Assembly: GCA_963709775.1 (NCBI GenBank)
Contig: CAVPXS010000010.1
Span: 60,587 to 124,586 of the forward strand
Direction of reading: 5' to 3'
DNA: 64,000 nucleotides
Origin: Salinimicrobium sp963709775
Lineage (GTDB): Bacteria; Bacteroidota; Bacteroidia; Flavobacteriales; Flavobacteriaceae
Part shown: positions 9,566 to 18,323 of the stretch, piece by piece
How positions within the stretch are numbered: the stretch's first letter is position 1
Layout of the letters: the number at the start of each line of letters is the position of its first letter
The notes under the pieces: model-generated
What the model saw: the letters and a program-made list of their open reading frames with translations, nothing else
Told to the model about the DNA's origin: nothing
Databases searched by the model: none
Program-made: the position numbers and the translations under genes

Positions 9566-11144
9566 ATGAAAAATTCAAAAAATATAATTATCCGTCTCTC
9601 TGCACTGGCTTTTGCTTTAGTAATTAGCTCGTGTTCCGACAAGTTGGACACTCAGGAGGGGCAACTTAATACTGGAGACATCGATTATACCGATGCCAGC
9701 CAGATGGTAGAACCTTTAATTGGGGCTTATTATGAAATAGCAAGCCTGGGTTGGGAGGAGCCTTTACTACTGGGAGTACGCGGGGATGACGTGAATTCCG
9801 GAGGTCTTGGTGACCAGCCACTCTATACTGAAACAGATCTTTTCAATTACAACAAAGATTTTTGGATGTATAATCAGGTATGGAATTCGCATTATAATGA
9901 TATTATAAATATGAATACGGCCATTGAACAGGTCGAGAATTTTATGGAATTTGCCAGTGAAGCAGATTTTGCCCGCGGGGAGCAGTACATTGCTGAAATG
10001 AAGGTTTTAAGAGCCTGGCTTCATTTAAACCTGGCGAGAACGTGGGAGGATGTTTTCATAATAACTTCAAGTCAACCCGAAGCCGAATTGGAGCAGGGAG
10101 TAGCTACTAAAGAGGAGGTCATGCAGTTTATAAGTGATCAAATGGATGAGGCTATTCCTAACCTACCCGATATGAGACCAAATCAACGCACAGATCTTCC
10201 AGGTGCAGTTACCCGATACACTGCCTATGCAATGAAAGCGTTGGCACAGCAGGAGCTTCAAAATTATCAGGGAGTGGCAGATGCTACTGGAGCAATTATT
10301 AGTTCAGGTCTTTTCTCCCTTTATCCGGATTTTTATCAACTCTTTAAAAAACCGGGGGAATTGAGCAACGAGAGCCTTCTGGAACTACAATATACAGACT
10401 ATGGTACAGCATCTGGAGGAGAATTTTATCACCTTTATGCTCCATTTGGACCACAAAACTGGGAGCCTGCAAGGGAAAATGCCTCAGCGGGATGGGGGTT
10501 TTATGAGCCAAGTACTAAGTTTATAGGCTTTATGCTGGACAGGAATGAAACTGTTCGTTTGGAAACTAGTGTTTTATTTACCCCAGATGGAATAGAAGAA
10601 CTAAGGGCAGAGGGTTATACCATTCCACTCTTTTGTGAATAATGTTACTCCTTCCGAAGATGTGATCAACAATTATGTAAGGGCAGAATTTGCGAGTGGA
10701 AAACACTATTTACCCTCCATACAACTTACTGACGGACGTAATCATTACGGTGCCGGGAAAAACTTCATAGTACTAAGATACGCCGAAATCCTGCTCATGT
10801 ATGCCGAAGCAGTGACAAGAGGGGCCAGTGCTACCGCAATTCCTGCAGATGAAGCGGTAAATCTGGTAAGAGAGCGTGCAGATATGCCGCCACTTTCAGG
10901 AGTGACCACTCAGGATGTCCTTGATGAAAAATTTGCTGAACTGGCAATGGAGTGGGGAATTCGTTACTACGACATGATTCGGGTAGACAACTATAATGAA
11001 CTCAGCTATGACGGCAGGACTTTCTCTGCCGGTGATGAGTACCTGCCTTACCCACAGGCCCAGGTGGATGCGTTACCTCTTGAGGCGACAGCAGTAGATA
11101 GAAATACTGCCATGAATGATGTATTGTCCATTTTAAATAAGTAA
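9566..11144 (+). CDS. SusD/RagB-family glycan-binding lipoprotein, one frameshift
   Basis: This surface lipoprotein caps SusC and binds the glycan. The lipobox is VISSCSD near residue 23. SusD features are the TPR-like helices (EMKVLRAWLHLNLARTWEDV) and the C-terminal FIVLRYAEILLMYAEA block. The frame breaks at the T4 run 10631-10634. The first part ends at 10642, and the sequence resumes in the next frame from TTT GTG AAT AAT (FVNNVTPSED). Removing one T restores a single frame of 525 codons, the usual SusD size. This is probably a homopolymer sequencing error; a genuine mutation is the alternative. It ends 2 bp before the next gene. Confidence 0.88.
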
Positions 11145-11146
11145 AA

Positions 11147-12859
11147 ATGAAAAATCTTAATATCAAATTTTTAGGCATCCTCACTTTTCTGTTTATTCTG
11201 GCAGGTTGTGAGCGTGAAGGAATAGATCCTATAACAAATGTAGAGGCGGGACCGGATGAAGGAGCTCCGGAAGTGAATATTAAATATCCTCAACAGGGGA
11301 CTGTGATCAAGGAAGCCTCAGAGCTTTCTGATATTACTATAGATCTTGAGGTGGAAGACGATATTGAGCTACAGGAGATCGTCGTGCTTATGGATGGAGA
11401 AGAGGTAGCCACCTTTACCGAATTCACCGATTACCGTATAGCTCTTAAAACTGTCAATATTGAAGGCTTAGCTATGGGTGAGCATACGGTTACTGTAAGG
11501 GCTACAGATATGGAAGGTAAAGAGACCGTTAAAACAACAACCTTTAGCAAAGAACCTCCATATACACCTGTATTTGAAAATGAGATCTTCTACATGCCTT
11601 TTGATAAAGACTATATGGAGCTTATTGGTCTTCAAACTCCCGAACAAATCGGAAATCCCGGATTCTCAGATGATGCTAAAGAGGGAACAGGTGCTTATAT
11701 AGGAGCTGCAGATTCATACCTCAGCATTCCATTAGAAGATTTAGGTAATGAGTTTAGCATAGCTTTTTGGTATAAACTGGATCCGAGTGCCGATAGAGCG
11801 GGTATTTTAACAGCAACCGATGATGAGGACAGAAATCAGGGGTTCAGGTTATTTAGAGAAGCTTCAGGTGCCGATGCTCAGGTGATTAAATTAAACGTGG
11901 GTACCGGTGAGAGTGATATCTGGAATGATGGAGGTACTATTTCAAGTGTAGAACCCGAATGGACACATATCACCTTTACTGTATCACCAACAGGAACAGC
12001 AATTTATTTTAATGGAGTTTTAGAGAGAGCTACCGTGTTAGAAGATGTCTCTATTGATTGGACAGGCGTAGAAAATCTGGTAATAGGTTCAGGATTGAAC
12101 TTTAGCGGTTGGGGTCATAATGCAGATCCCAGTTTAATTGATGAACTAAGGATTTTTGACGCAGCATTAACTGCAGAAGAGGTCAATGCCATGGTTAATC
12201 CACCTTCCGAAGATATTTCTCTTCACTTGCCATTTGAGGGTGATTTTACTGAACAAATCTCTGGCCGTAATATTACCGTAGTAGGATCACCGGGATTTTC
12301 GGAAGAAGCTAAAGAAGGTAGTGAGGCTTATGCCGGGGCCGAAGGGGCCTATATAACCTTCCCTTCTCAAAACCTGTTAAGCGAGGAGTTTAGTGCTACA
12401 TTTTGGTATAAAGTTGACTCAAGTCCAGACCGGGCCGGTATTATTTCCATTAGTGCAGTAAATCCAGATGGTGCCAATAAAAACAATTTAACTAAAGGCT
12501 TCCAGTTATTTAGAGAAGGAAGTGCCGATAGCCAGCGTATAAAAGCGAGTATTGGAACAGGAGCAGGAAATAGCTGGAATGATGGCGGATTGATCGATGC
12601 AACTGCCGGCGAATGGGTGCATATTGGATTTGTTATTACTGAAAATAAAAGCAGGATCTATATCAATGGTGAACTGGCTACCGAAGCCGCTGTACCCGGT
12701 GGTGTAGACTGGACCGGTGCCGATCTTGTTTCTGTAATGTCCGGTGCTCCACGTTTTGTGGAATGGAATCACCTTTCCGATCAAAGTTATATCGACGACC
12801 TGCGTTTTTACCGGGTGGCTTTAACAGAAGAAGAAATTGAAGCTGATATGAACAATTGA
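11147..12859 (+). CDS. Surface lipoprotein with Ig-like and two LamG-like domains (SusE/SusF position)
   Basis: The N-terminus is a lipoprotein signal (FLFILAGCERE, Cys near residue 21). It is followed by an immunoglobulin-like domain (residues about 35-130, EVNIKYPQQGTVIKEASE) and two concanavalin/LamG-like domains. These two are recent duplicates: GFSDDAKEG..FWYKLDPSADRAG in the first and GFSEEAKEG..FWYKVDSSPDRAG in the second. Such jelly-roll domains bind carbohydrate. The gene occupies the place of the SusE/SusF glycan-binding lipoproteins, so that role is inferred. It is translationally close to susD and ends just before a strong terminator. Confidence 0.8.
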   Translation: MKNLNIKFLGILTFLFILAGCEREGIDPITNVEAGPDEGAPEVNIKYPQQGTVIKEASELSDITIDLEVEDDIELQEIVVLMDGEEVATFTEFTDYRIALKTVNIEGLAMGEHTVTVRATDMEGKETVKTTTFSKEPPYTPVFENEIFYMPFDKDYMELIGLQTPEQIGNPGFSDDAKEGTGAYIGAADSYLSIPLEDLGNEFSIAFWYKLDPSADRAGILTATDDEDRNQGFRLFREASGADAQVIKLNVGTGESDIWNDGGTISSVEPEWTHITFTVSPTGTAIYFNGVLERATVLEDVSIDWTGVENLVIGSGLNFSGWGHNADPSLIDELRIFDAALTAEEVNAMVNPPSEDISLHLPFEGDFTEQISGRNITVVGSPGFSEEAKEGSEAYAGAEGAYITFPSQNLLSEEFSATFWYKVDSSPDRAGIISISAVNPDGANKNNLTKGFQLFREGSADSQRIKASIGTGAGNSWNDGGLIDATAGEWVHIGFVITENKSRIYINGELATEAAVPGGVDWTGADLVSVMSGAPRFVEWNHLSDQSYIDDLRFYRVALTEEEIEADMNN

Positions 12860-12870
12860 TCATAAGCTTA

Positions 12871-12909
12871 AACAGTCCTCAAAAATGAGATTTTTGGGGA
12901 CTGTTTTTT
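12871..12909 (+). terminator. Intrinsic terminator inside the PUL
   Basis: A 15-bp stem (12871-12885 with 12891-12905, one G-U pair) has the 5-nt loop TGAGA and a run of T. It separates susC-susD-LamG from the downstream enzymes and should lower enzyme expression relative to the uptake proteins unless readthrough or another promoter compensates. Confidence 0.85.
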
Positions 12910-12934
12910 CTAAAAATTGCTAAATACTTATCTC

Positions 12935-14302
12935 ATGAAAAGTTATTTAAAATACTTTTCCCTGCTGAATATTGTGTTGCTTTTCCTGGCCTGTTCAGAC
13001 GATTCGGGTCCGGGATACCAGGAACCTTATGTTCCAGATCCCGGAAACGGTGAGGAACCGGCACCTCAATTGTCAGATGCAGAACTATTGGATCTGGTGC
13101 AGGAGCAGACTTTTAAGTACTTCTGGGATTTTGCCGAACCCAATTCTGGGTTGGCAAGAGAGCGTTCCCAGGATGATGCATATGGAGGATTAAGTCCAAG
13201 GCTTGTTACCACCGGTGGTTCTGGATTGGGGATAGCTTCTTTTCCCGCAGCAGTAGAGAGAGGATGGATAAGCCGAACTCAGGCTGTTCAGAGGCTGGAT
13301 AAGATCCTCAACTTCCTGGAAGAGGTGCCTACATATCACGGCGCATTTTCTCACTGGTATAATGGAGAAACTGCACAGACTATCTCATTTAGTACGATGG
13401 ATGATGGAGGGGATCTCGTTGAGACAGCCCTCCTTATGCAGGGATTGTTGATCAACAGGCAGTACTTTTTAGGTGAAGGGGAGGAAGAAACCGAAATCAG
13501 GGATAGAATTACTGCCCTGTGGGAAAACGTCGAATGGTCCTGGTACACCAATGAACAAAATGTACTGTACTGGCATTGGTCTCCTAACTTTGACTTTCAA
13601 ATGAACTTACCCATCAAAGGCTGGAATGAAGCTCTGATTGTTTATGTACTTGCAGCTTCTTCTCCTACTTTTCCAATTGAAAAAGAAGTATATGATGCAG
13701 GTTGGGCTTCAAATGGAAACATAGTAACAAATAGAAATCATTATAATATTGCACTGCCTTTAGGGCCGGCTTACGGCGGACCTCTATTTTTTGCACATTA
13801 TTCTTTCCTTGGGCTTAATCCCAATGGCCTGCAGGATCAATATGCAAATTACCAGGAACAAAATGAGGCCCATGCTTTGATTCACTACAATTATGCCCTC
13901 GCTAATCCTAAAAACTTTGAAGGCTATGGTGCCAATGCCTGGGGATTAACTGCCAGCGACAGTTATGATGGATATGCGGCTCACAGTCCTACCAATGATC
14001 TGGGAGTGATCGCTCCCACGGCAGCACTTTCATCCTTCCCATATACTCCCGAAGAATCCATGCAGGCGCTTCGATATTATTATGAAGAGCTGGGAGATGA
14101 GTTATGGGGACCTTATGGTTTTTATGATGCTTTTTCTGAAGAAAGGGATTGGGTAGCCAATGGTTATTTGGCTATTGATCAGGGACCTATTATTGGTATG
14201 ATCGAAAATTACAGAACAGGTTTGCTCTGGGAATTATTTATGAGCAATGAGGAAGTTTTGGAAGGCCTGGATAAATTAGAATTTAATTACACTACACCAT
14301 AA
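12935..14302 (+). CDS. PF10091 glycoamylase-like / GH144-like lipoprotein, copy 1
   Basis: It is a lipoprotein (VLLFLACSDD) with a proline-rich linker and then an (alpha/alpha)6-type catalytic region of the Pfam Glycoamylase family. Characteristic segments are QEQTFKYFWDFAEPNSGLAR, TTGGSGLGI, HWYNGET, DGGDLVETALLMQG, YWHWSPN, and a C-terminal YLAIDQGPIIGMIENYRTG. Characterised members of this family (GH144) are endo-beta-1,2-glucanases; other activities are possible. ATG 12935 is used because the lipoprotein signal starts there; TTG 12917 is an alternative. It is 455 residues long and is followed 15 bp later by a paralogue. Confidence 0.82.
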   Translation: MKSYLKYFSLLNIVLLFLACSDDSGPGYQEPYVPDPGNGEEPAPQLSDAELLDLVQEQTFKYFWDFAEPNSGLARERSQDDAYGGLSPRLVTTGGSGLGIASFPAAVERGWISRTQAVQRLDKILNFLEEVPTYHGAFSHWYNGETAQTISFSTMDDGGDLVETALLMQGLLINRQYFLGEGEEETEIRDRITALWENVEWSWYTNEQNVLYWHWSPNFDFQMNLPIKGWNEALIVYVLAASSPTFPIEKEVYDAGWASNGNIVTNRNHYNIALPLGPAYGGPLFFAHYSFLGLNPNGLQDQYANYQEQNEAHALIHYNYALANPKNFEGYGANAWGLTASDSYDGYAAHSPTNDLGVIAPTAALSSFPYTPEESMQALRYYYEELGDELWGPYGFYDAFSEERDWVANGYLAIDQGPIIGMIENYRTGLLWELFMSNEEVLEGLDKLEFNYTTP

Positions 14303-14317
14303 GATACCCCCACCTAT

Positions 14318-15694
14318 ATGAAAAAGCAAAACGGAATTCTGTTTCTTCTCATATTGATGCTTTTTAGCAGTTGCAAAAACTCTGAAGAGACTGCGGCAAA
14401 CCTTACAGCCGCAACTGTGACAGATGAGCCAATTAGCGATGAAGAACTTTTGGACATGGTGCAAAAACAAACCCTGAAATATTTTTGGGATTACGCCGAA
14501 CCAAATTCCGGAATGGCCCGGGAACGTTTTCATCCCGATGGTAATTATCCAAAAAATGATGCACATGTGGTGACGACAGGGGGATCGGGATTTGGCCTTA
14601 TGGCTCTGGTAGTGGGAATGGAAAGAAATTTCATTCCGAGAGATTCCGTGGTGGCAAGATTGGATAAAATTGCCGATTTTCTAGACAATACCACCCGCTT
14701 TCATGGAGCCTGGCCTCATTGGATCAATGGGGAAACAGGAGAAACTCAGGCTTTTAGCGCAAAAGATAACGGCGGGGATCTCGTAGAGACTTCTTTTTTA
14801 GCACAGGGTTTTCTCGTTGTTAGAGAATATCTTAAAGAAGGTACGGCTGAAGAAAAAGCTGTAGCTCAAAAATATGATAAGCTGTGGAAAGAAATTGAAT
14901 GGAACTGGTACACCAATGGCAAAAATGGGCTTTTTTGGCACTGGTCTCCCAACTATCAATGGGAAATGGATTTTATGATCCAGGGATATAACGAGTGCCT
15001 TATAACTTACGTATTGGCGGCAGCCTCGCCAGATCATTCCATTGAACCGGCAGTTTATCATGAAGGCTGGGCAAGAAGCGGAAATATAAAATCTTATGGG
15101 GAATCTTATGATCTTCCTCTAATCCTAAAGCACAACACAAGAGGAAATAAAGGCGGACCTCTTTTCTGGGCCCACTATTCTTACCTCGGGCTCGACCCCA
15201 GAGGGCTGGAAGACCGATATGCAAATTACTGGGACCTCAACCGGAATCATTCGATGATCAATTATCTGTACTGCCAGGAAAATCCCAAGAATTTTGAAAC
15301 TTATAGTGAGGATTCATGGGGATTAACGGCCAGCTATACCCGTCGTGAAGACGACAGCATAGGTTATACCGCCCATTCGCCCGATAACGATCGGGGAGTT
15401 GTATCCCCTACGGCTGCGGTAAGTTCTCTTCCTTATACTCCCGAAGAGTCAATGCGTGCCATTCGTTATTTCTATGAAGACCGGCATGAATTATTGTGGG
15501 GACCGGCAGGATTTTATGATGCCTTTAGTCTTGAAGGAGAACCATGGGCGGCAAAGCAGTATCTGGCAATTGACCAGGGGCCGCAGGTGGTAATGATTGA
15601 AAATTACAGAACCGGACTTATTTGGGACCTCTTTATGCAGGCTCCCGAAGTTAAGCAGGCTCTTCAAAAACTCGATTTTAATTATGAAAAATAA
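14318..15694 (+). CDS. PF10091 glycoamylase-like / GH144-like lipoprotein, copy 2
   Basis: It is a tandem paralogue of the preceding gene. It has a lipobox (LMLFSSCKNS) and the same conserved blocks in the same order: QKQTLKYFWDYAEPNSGMAR, TTGGSGFGL, HWINGET, NGGDLVETSFLAQG, FWHWSPN and YLAIDQGPQVVMIENYRTG. The two differ enough to have separate roles, for example different chain-length preference. The 458-residue frame is intact. The last 11 bp overlap the next gene, so the two are translationally coupled. The activity is inferred from the family only. Confidence 0.82.
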   Translation: MKKQNGILFLLILMLFSSCKNSEETAANLTAATVTDEPISDEELLDMVQKQTLKYFWDYAEPNSGMARERFHPDGNYPKNDAHVVTTGGSGFGLMALVVGMERNFIPRDSVVARLDKIADFLDNTTRFHGAWPHWINGETGETQAFSAKDNGGDLVETSFLAQGFLVVREYLKEGTAEEKAVAQKYDKLWKEIEWNWYTNGKNGLFWHWSPNYQWEMDFMIQGYNECLITYVLAAASPDHSIEPAVYHEGWARSGNIKSYGESYDLPLILKHNTRGNKGGPLFWAHYSYLGLDPRGLEDRYANYWDLNRNHSMINYLYCQENPKNFETYSEDSWGLTASYTRREDDSIGYTAHSPDNDRGVVSPTAAVSSLPYTPEESMRAIRYFYEDRHELLWGPAGFYDAFSLEGEPWAAKQYLAIDQGPQVVMIENYRTGLIWDLFMQAPEVKQALQKLDFNYEK

Positions 15695-16472
15695 ATTGCT
15701 ACTCATATTGTCATTTTTGACACTTCAGCTTTCTGCGCAAGCTCAGGACAGAGAATTGTTCGAGCGGCGGGAATTTACTTCGGAAGGAGATACGCTTCGT
15801 TACCGCATTTTGTATCCCGAAGGCTTTTCTGAAGCCAAAGAGTATCCTCTAATTGTTTTCCTCCACGGAGCCGGAGAACGTGGAAGTGACAATGAAGCCC
15901 AATTAACCCACGGAAGTGATCTTTTTCTAAAGCCAGATATCCGGAAGGATTTTCCGGCGGTTGTTATTTTTCCGCAGGCGCCAAAAGATGATTATTGGGC
16001 GAAAGTGGAGGTTGACCGTAATAAAACACCTTTTGAATTTAACTTTAAGAATGAGGAGGAGCCTACCAAAGCCCTACATTTGGTTATGGCTCTTCTGAAT
16101 TCTTTTGCTTCAGAAGATTATATCAATAAGAACAGGATTTACGTGGGCGGACTTTCCATGGGAGGAATGGGAACCTATGAGATCCTTTCCAGAATGCCCG
16201 AAACTTTTGCTGCCGCTTTTGCCATTTGTGGTGGCGCAGATCCCGCTATAGCAGAAAATTATCCGGAGGGATTTCCAATATGGATCTTCCATGGGGAAAA
16301 AGATGATGTTGTTCCTCCCGCCTGGTCCAAAACTATGGCAAGAGAGATCAATTCTCATGGGGGCAACGCGAAATTATCACTTTATCCAAACGACAACCAT
16401 AACAGCTGGGATTCGGCTTTTTCTGAACCTTATTTGTTGCCATGGTTATTCTCGAATCAAAAAAATGAATAG
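15684..16472 (+). CDS. Secreted alpha/beta-hydrolase esterase (phospholipase/carboxylesterase type)
   Basis: After a signal peptide (about 20 residues, ending SAQAQ) comes a PF02230-like alpha/beta-hydrolase. It has VFLHGAGERG as oxyanion region, GLSMGGMG as nucleophile elbow, and GEKDDVVPP and DNHNSW supplying the acid and histidine. Enzymes of this type in such loci often remove acyl groups from glycans. The start is ATG 15684, 11 bp inside the end of the upstream gene; the longer reading frame has no upstream signal peptide. Its stop overlaps the next start (ATGAATAG), indicating one operon. It has 262 residues and an intact frame. The substrate is unknown. Confidence 0.8.
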   Translation: MKNKLLLILSFLTLQLSAQAQDRELFERREFTSEGDTLRYRILYPEGFSEAKEYPLIVFLHGAGERGSDNEAQLTHGSDLFLKPDIRKDFPAVVIFPQAPKDDYWAKVEVDRNKTPFEFNFKNEEEPTKALHLVMALLNSFASEDYINKNRIYVGGLSMGGMGTYEILSRMPETFAAAFAICGGADPAIAENYPEGFPIWIFHGEKDDVVPPAWSKTMAREINSHGGNAKLSLYPNDNHNSWDSAFSEPYLLPWLFSNQKNE

Positions 16473-18288
16473 ACCAGTCTACATGAAATATCTTAGCCAT
16501 CTATATACAACAGTAGCCTTACTTTTCGGCTTCACCCTTTATTCCCAGGACGTGGTGCCGGAAACGTATATCAATCCCCTGGATATAGATTATACCTACA
16601 TGGTTTATAATTCAAGTAAAAATATCTCCTACCGTTCAGGTGCAGATCCTGCAGTAATTGAATTCCGCGGGGAATATTATATGTTCGTTACCCGTTCTTT
16701 TGGTTACTGGCATTCCAAAGATCTTGTCAATTGGGAATTCATCAAACCTAAACAATGGTTTTTTGAGGGTTCCAATGCACCAACAGCTTTTAATTATAAA
16801 GATTCATTGGTATACTTTGCCGGAGATCCCGCGGGTTACGGCAGTATTCTTTATACAGATGATCCAAAAAGCGGAAACTGGACACCCACAGCTTCAATTT
16901 CCAGCAATATTCAGGATTCGGAATTATTTATTGATGATGATGGTAAAGCCTATCTCTACTGGGGTTCTTCAAATGTGCATCCTCTTAAGGTAAAAATGTT
17001 AGATAAAGACGATCGTTTTCTTGAAACAGGTGTAGAAAAAGAATTATTCAATCTGGTTGAGGAAGAACACGGGTGGGAACGTTTTGGTGAAAATAATTTC
17101 CATCCAACCTTAAAGGAAGGATACATGGAAGGTGCCTCAATGACAAAGCATGACGGTAAATATTACTTGCAATATGCTGCACCGGGTACTCAGTTCAATG
17201 TGTATGCCGATGCTGCTTACGTGGGCGAGACTCCACTGGGACCTTTTAAATACATGAAAAATAATCCCTACAGTTTCAAACCGGGCGGCTTTGCCAATGG
17301 TGCCGGTCATGGAATTACAGTAAAGCAAACCAATGGACAGTACTGGCATTTTGCCACTATGGCCCTGGCTTCAAATTCACATTGGGAACGGCGGCTGGCC
17401 ATGTTCCCTACTTATTTTGATGAAGAAGGATTAATGTATACCAACACCAGCTATGGAGATTATCCATTGCATGCGCCAAATCATCCTACCAAAGCAGGGC
17501 TGCACACCGGCTGGATGTTGCTGTCTTATAAGGGAAAAGCAACGGTTTCTTCTTCGCAAATGCAGATTCGGAAGAGCACTTCTACCGACGGCGATTATGA
17601 CATCACCACAATGCCCCTGGAAAAGAACAGCAAAGGGGAAATAATTTCAAAGGTATTAACCGATGAAAGCCCTAAATCATTCTGGGTTGCTGAAGCCAAT
17701 GATGATGAACAATGGGTGGAGATCGAAATGCTGTCCCCCGGAAATATCTACGCTTTTCAGCTGAATTTTCATGATGAGGATTCGGGCATTTATACCCGTA
17801 CAGAAGGTTTACGGCATAGATTTACACTGGAGGTCTCTGAGGATGGTAAACAATGGAAAACGGTTGTAGACAGAAGTAATAGTTATGAAGACGCACCAAA
17901 TGCGTACGTTACCCTTAATGAACCTGTAAAAGGAAAATACGTTCGCTACAACAATGTGGAAGTTCCGGGTAACAATCTGGCTCTATCCGAAATCCGGGTT
18001 TTTGGTAAAGGTTTAGGTAAGAAACCTGAAAAGGTCAGAGGATTCACAATATCACGTCAGGAAGACAGAAGAGATGCTTCCTTTAAGTGGGAACCGGTTA
18101 AGGGAGCTCAGGGCTATAACATCCGCTGGGGAATTGCTCCAGATAAATTATACCAATCCTGGTTAATTTACGATGAAAATGAGCATTTTATGCGTAACCT
18201 GGATCGGGATACTAAATATTACTTCAGTATTGAAGCATTTAATGAAAATGGAATTTCAGCAAGAACTAAGGTTCAGGAAGTGAAATAA
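16465..18288 (+). CDS. Secreted GH43-family glycosidase with discoidin-like and fibronectin III domains
   Basis: After the signal peptide the five-bladed-propeller hallmarks of GH43 appear: GADPAVIEFRGEYYMF (catalytic base Asp), DSELFIDDDGKAYLYWG (pKa-modulating Asp) and YMEGASMTKHDGKYYL (acid Glu). A discoidin/F5-8C-like carbohydrate-binding domain covers roughly residues 395-520 and a fibronectin type III domain ends the protein. Known GH43 enzymes act on arabinose-, xylose- or galactose-containing chains; specificity cannot be assigned here. Start 16465 overlaps the upstream stop; ATG 16483, right before the signal peptide, is an alternative. The frame is intact. Confidence 0.8.
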   Translation: MNRPVYMKYLSHLYTTVALLFGFTLYSQDVVPETYINPLDIDYTYMVYNSSKNISYRSGADPAVIEFRGEYYMFVTRSFGYWHSKDLVNWEFIKPKQWFFEGSNAPTAFNYKDSLVYFAGDPAGYGSILYTDDPKSGNWTPTASISSNIQDSELFIDDDGKAYLYWGSSNVHPLKVKMLDKDDRFLETGVEKELFNLVEEEHGWERFGENNFHPTLKEGYMEGASMTKHDGKYYLQYAAPGTQFNVYADAAYVGETPLGPFKYMKNNPYSFKPGGFANGAGHGITVKQTNGQYWHFATMALASNSHWERRLAMFPTYFDEEGLMYTNTSYGDYPLHAPNHPTKAGLHTGWMLLSYKGKATVSSSQMQIRKSTSTDGDYDITTMPLEKNSKGEIISKVLTDESPKSFWVAEANDDEQWVEIEMLSPGNIYAFQLNFHDEDSGIYTRTEGLRHRFTLEVSEDGKQWKTVVDRSNSYEDAPNAYVTLNEPVKGKYVRYNNVEVPGNNLALSEIRVFGKGLGKKPEKVRGFTISRQEDRRDASFKWEPVKGAQGYNIRWGIAPDKLYQSWLIYDENEHFMRNLDRDTKYYFSIEAFNENGISARTKVQEVK

Positions 18289-18323
18289 ATAAGCATATTA
18301 TCAATTTTAAAAGTATAAATAAG

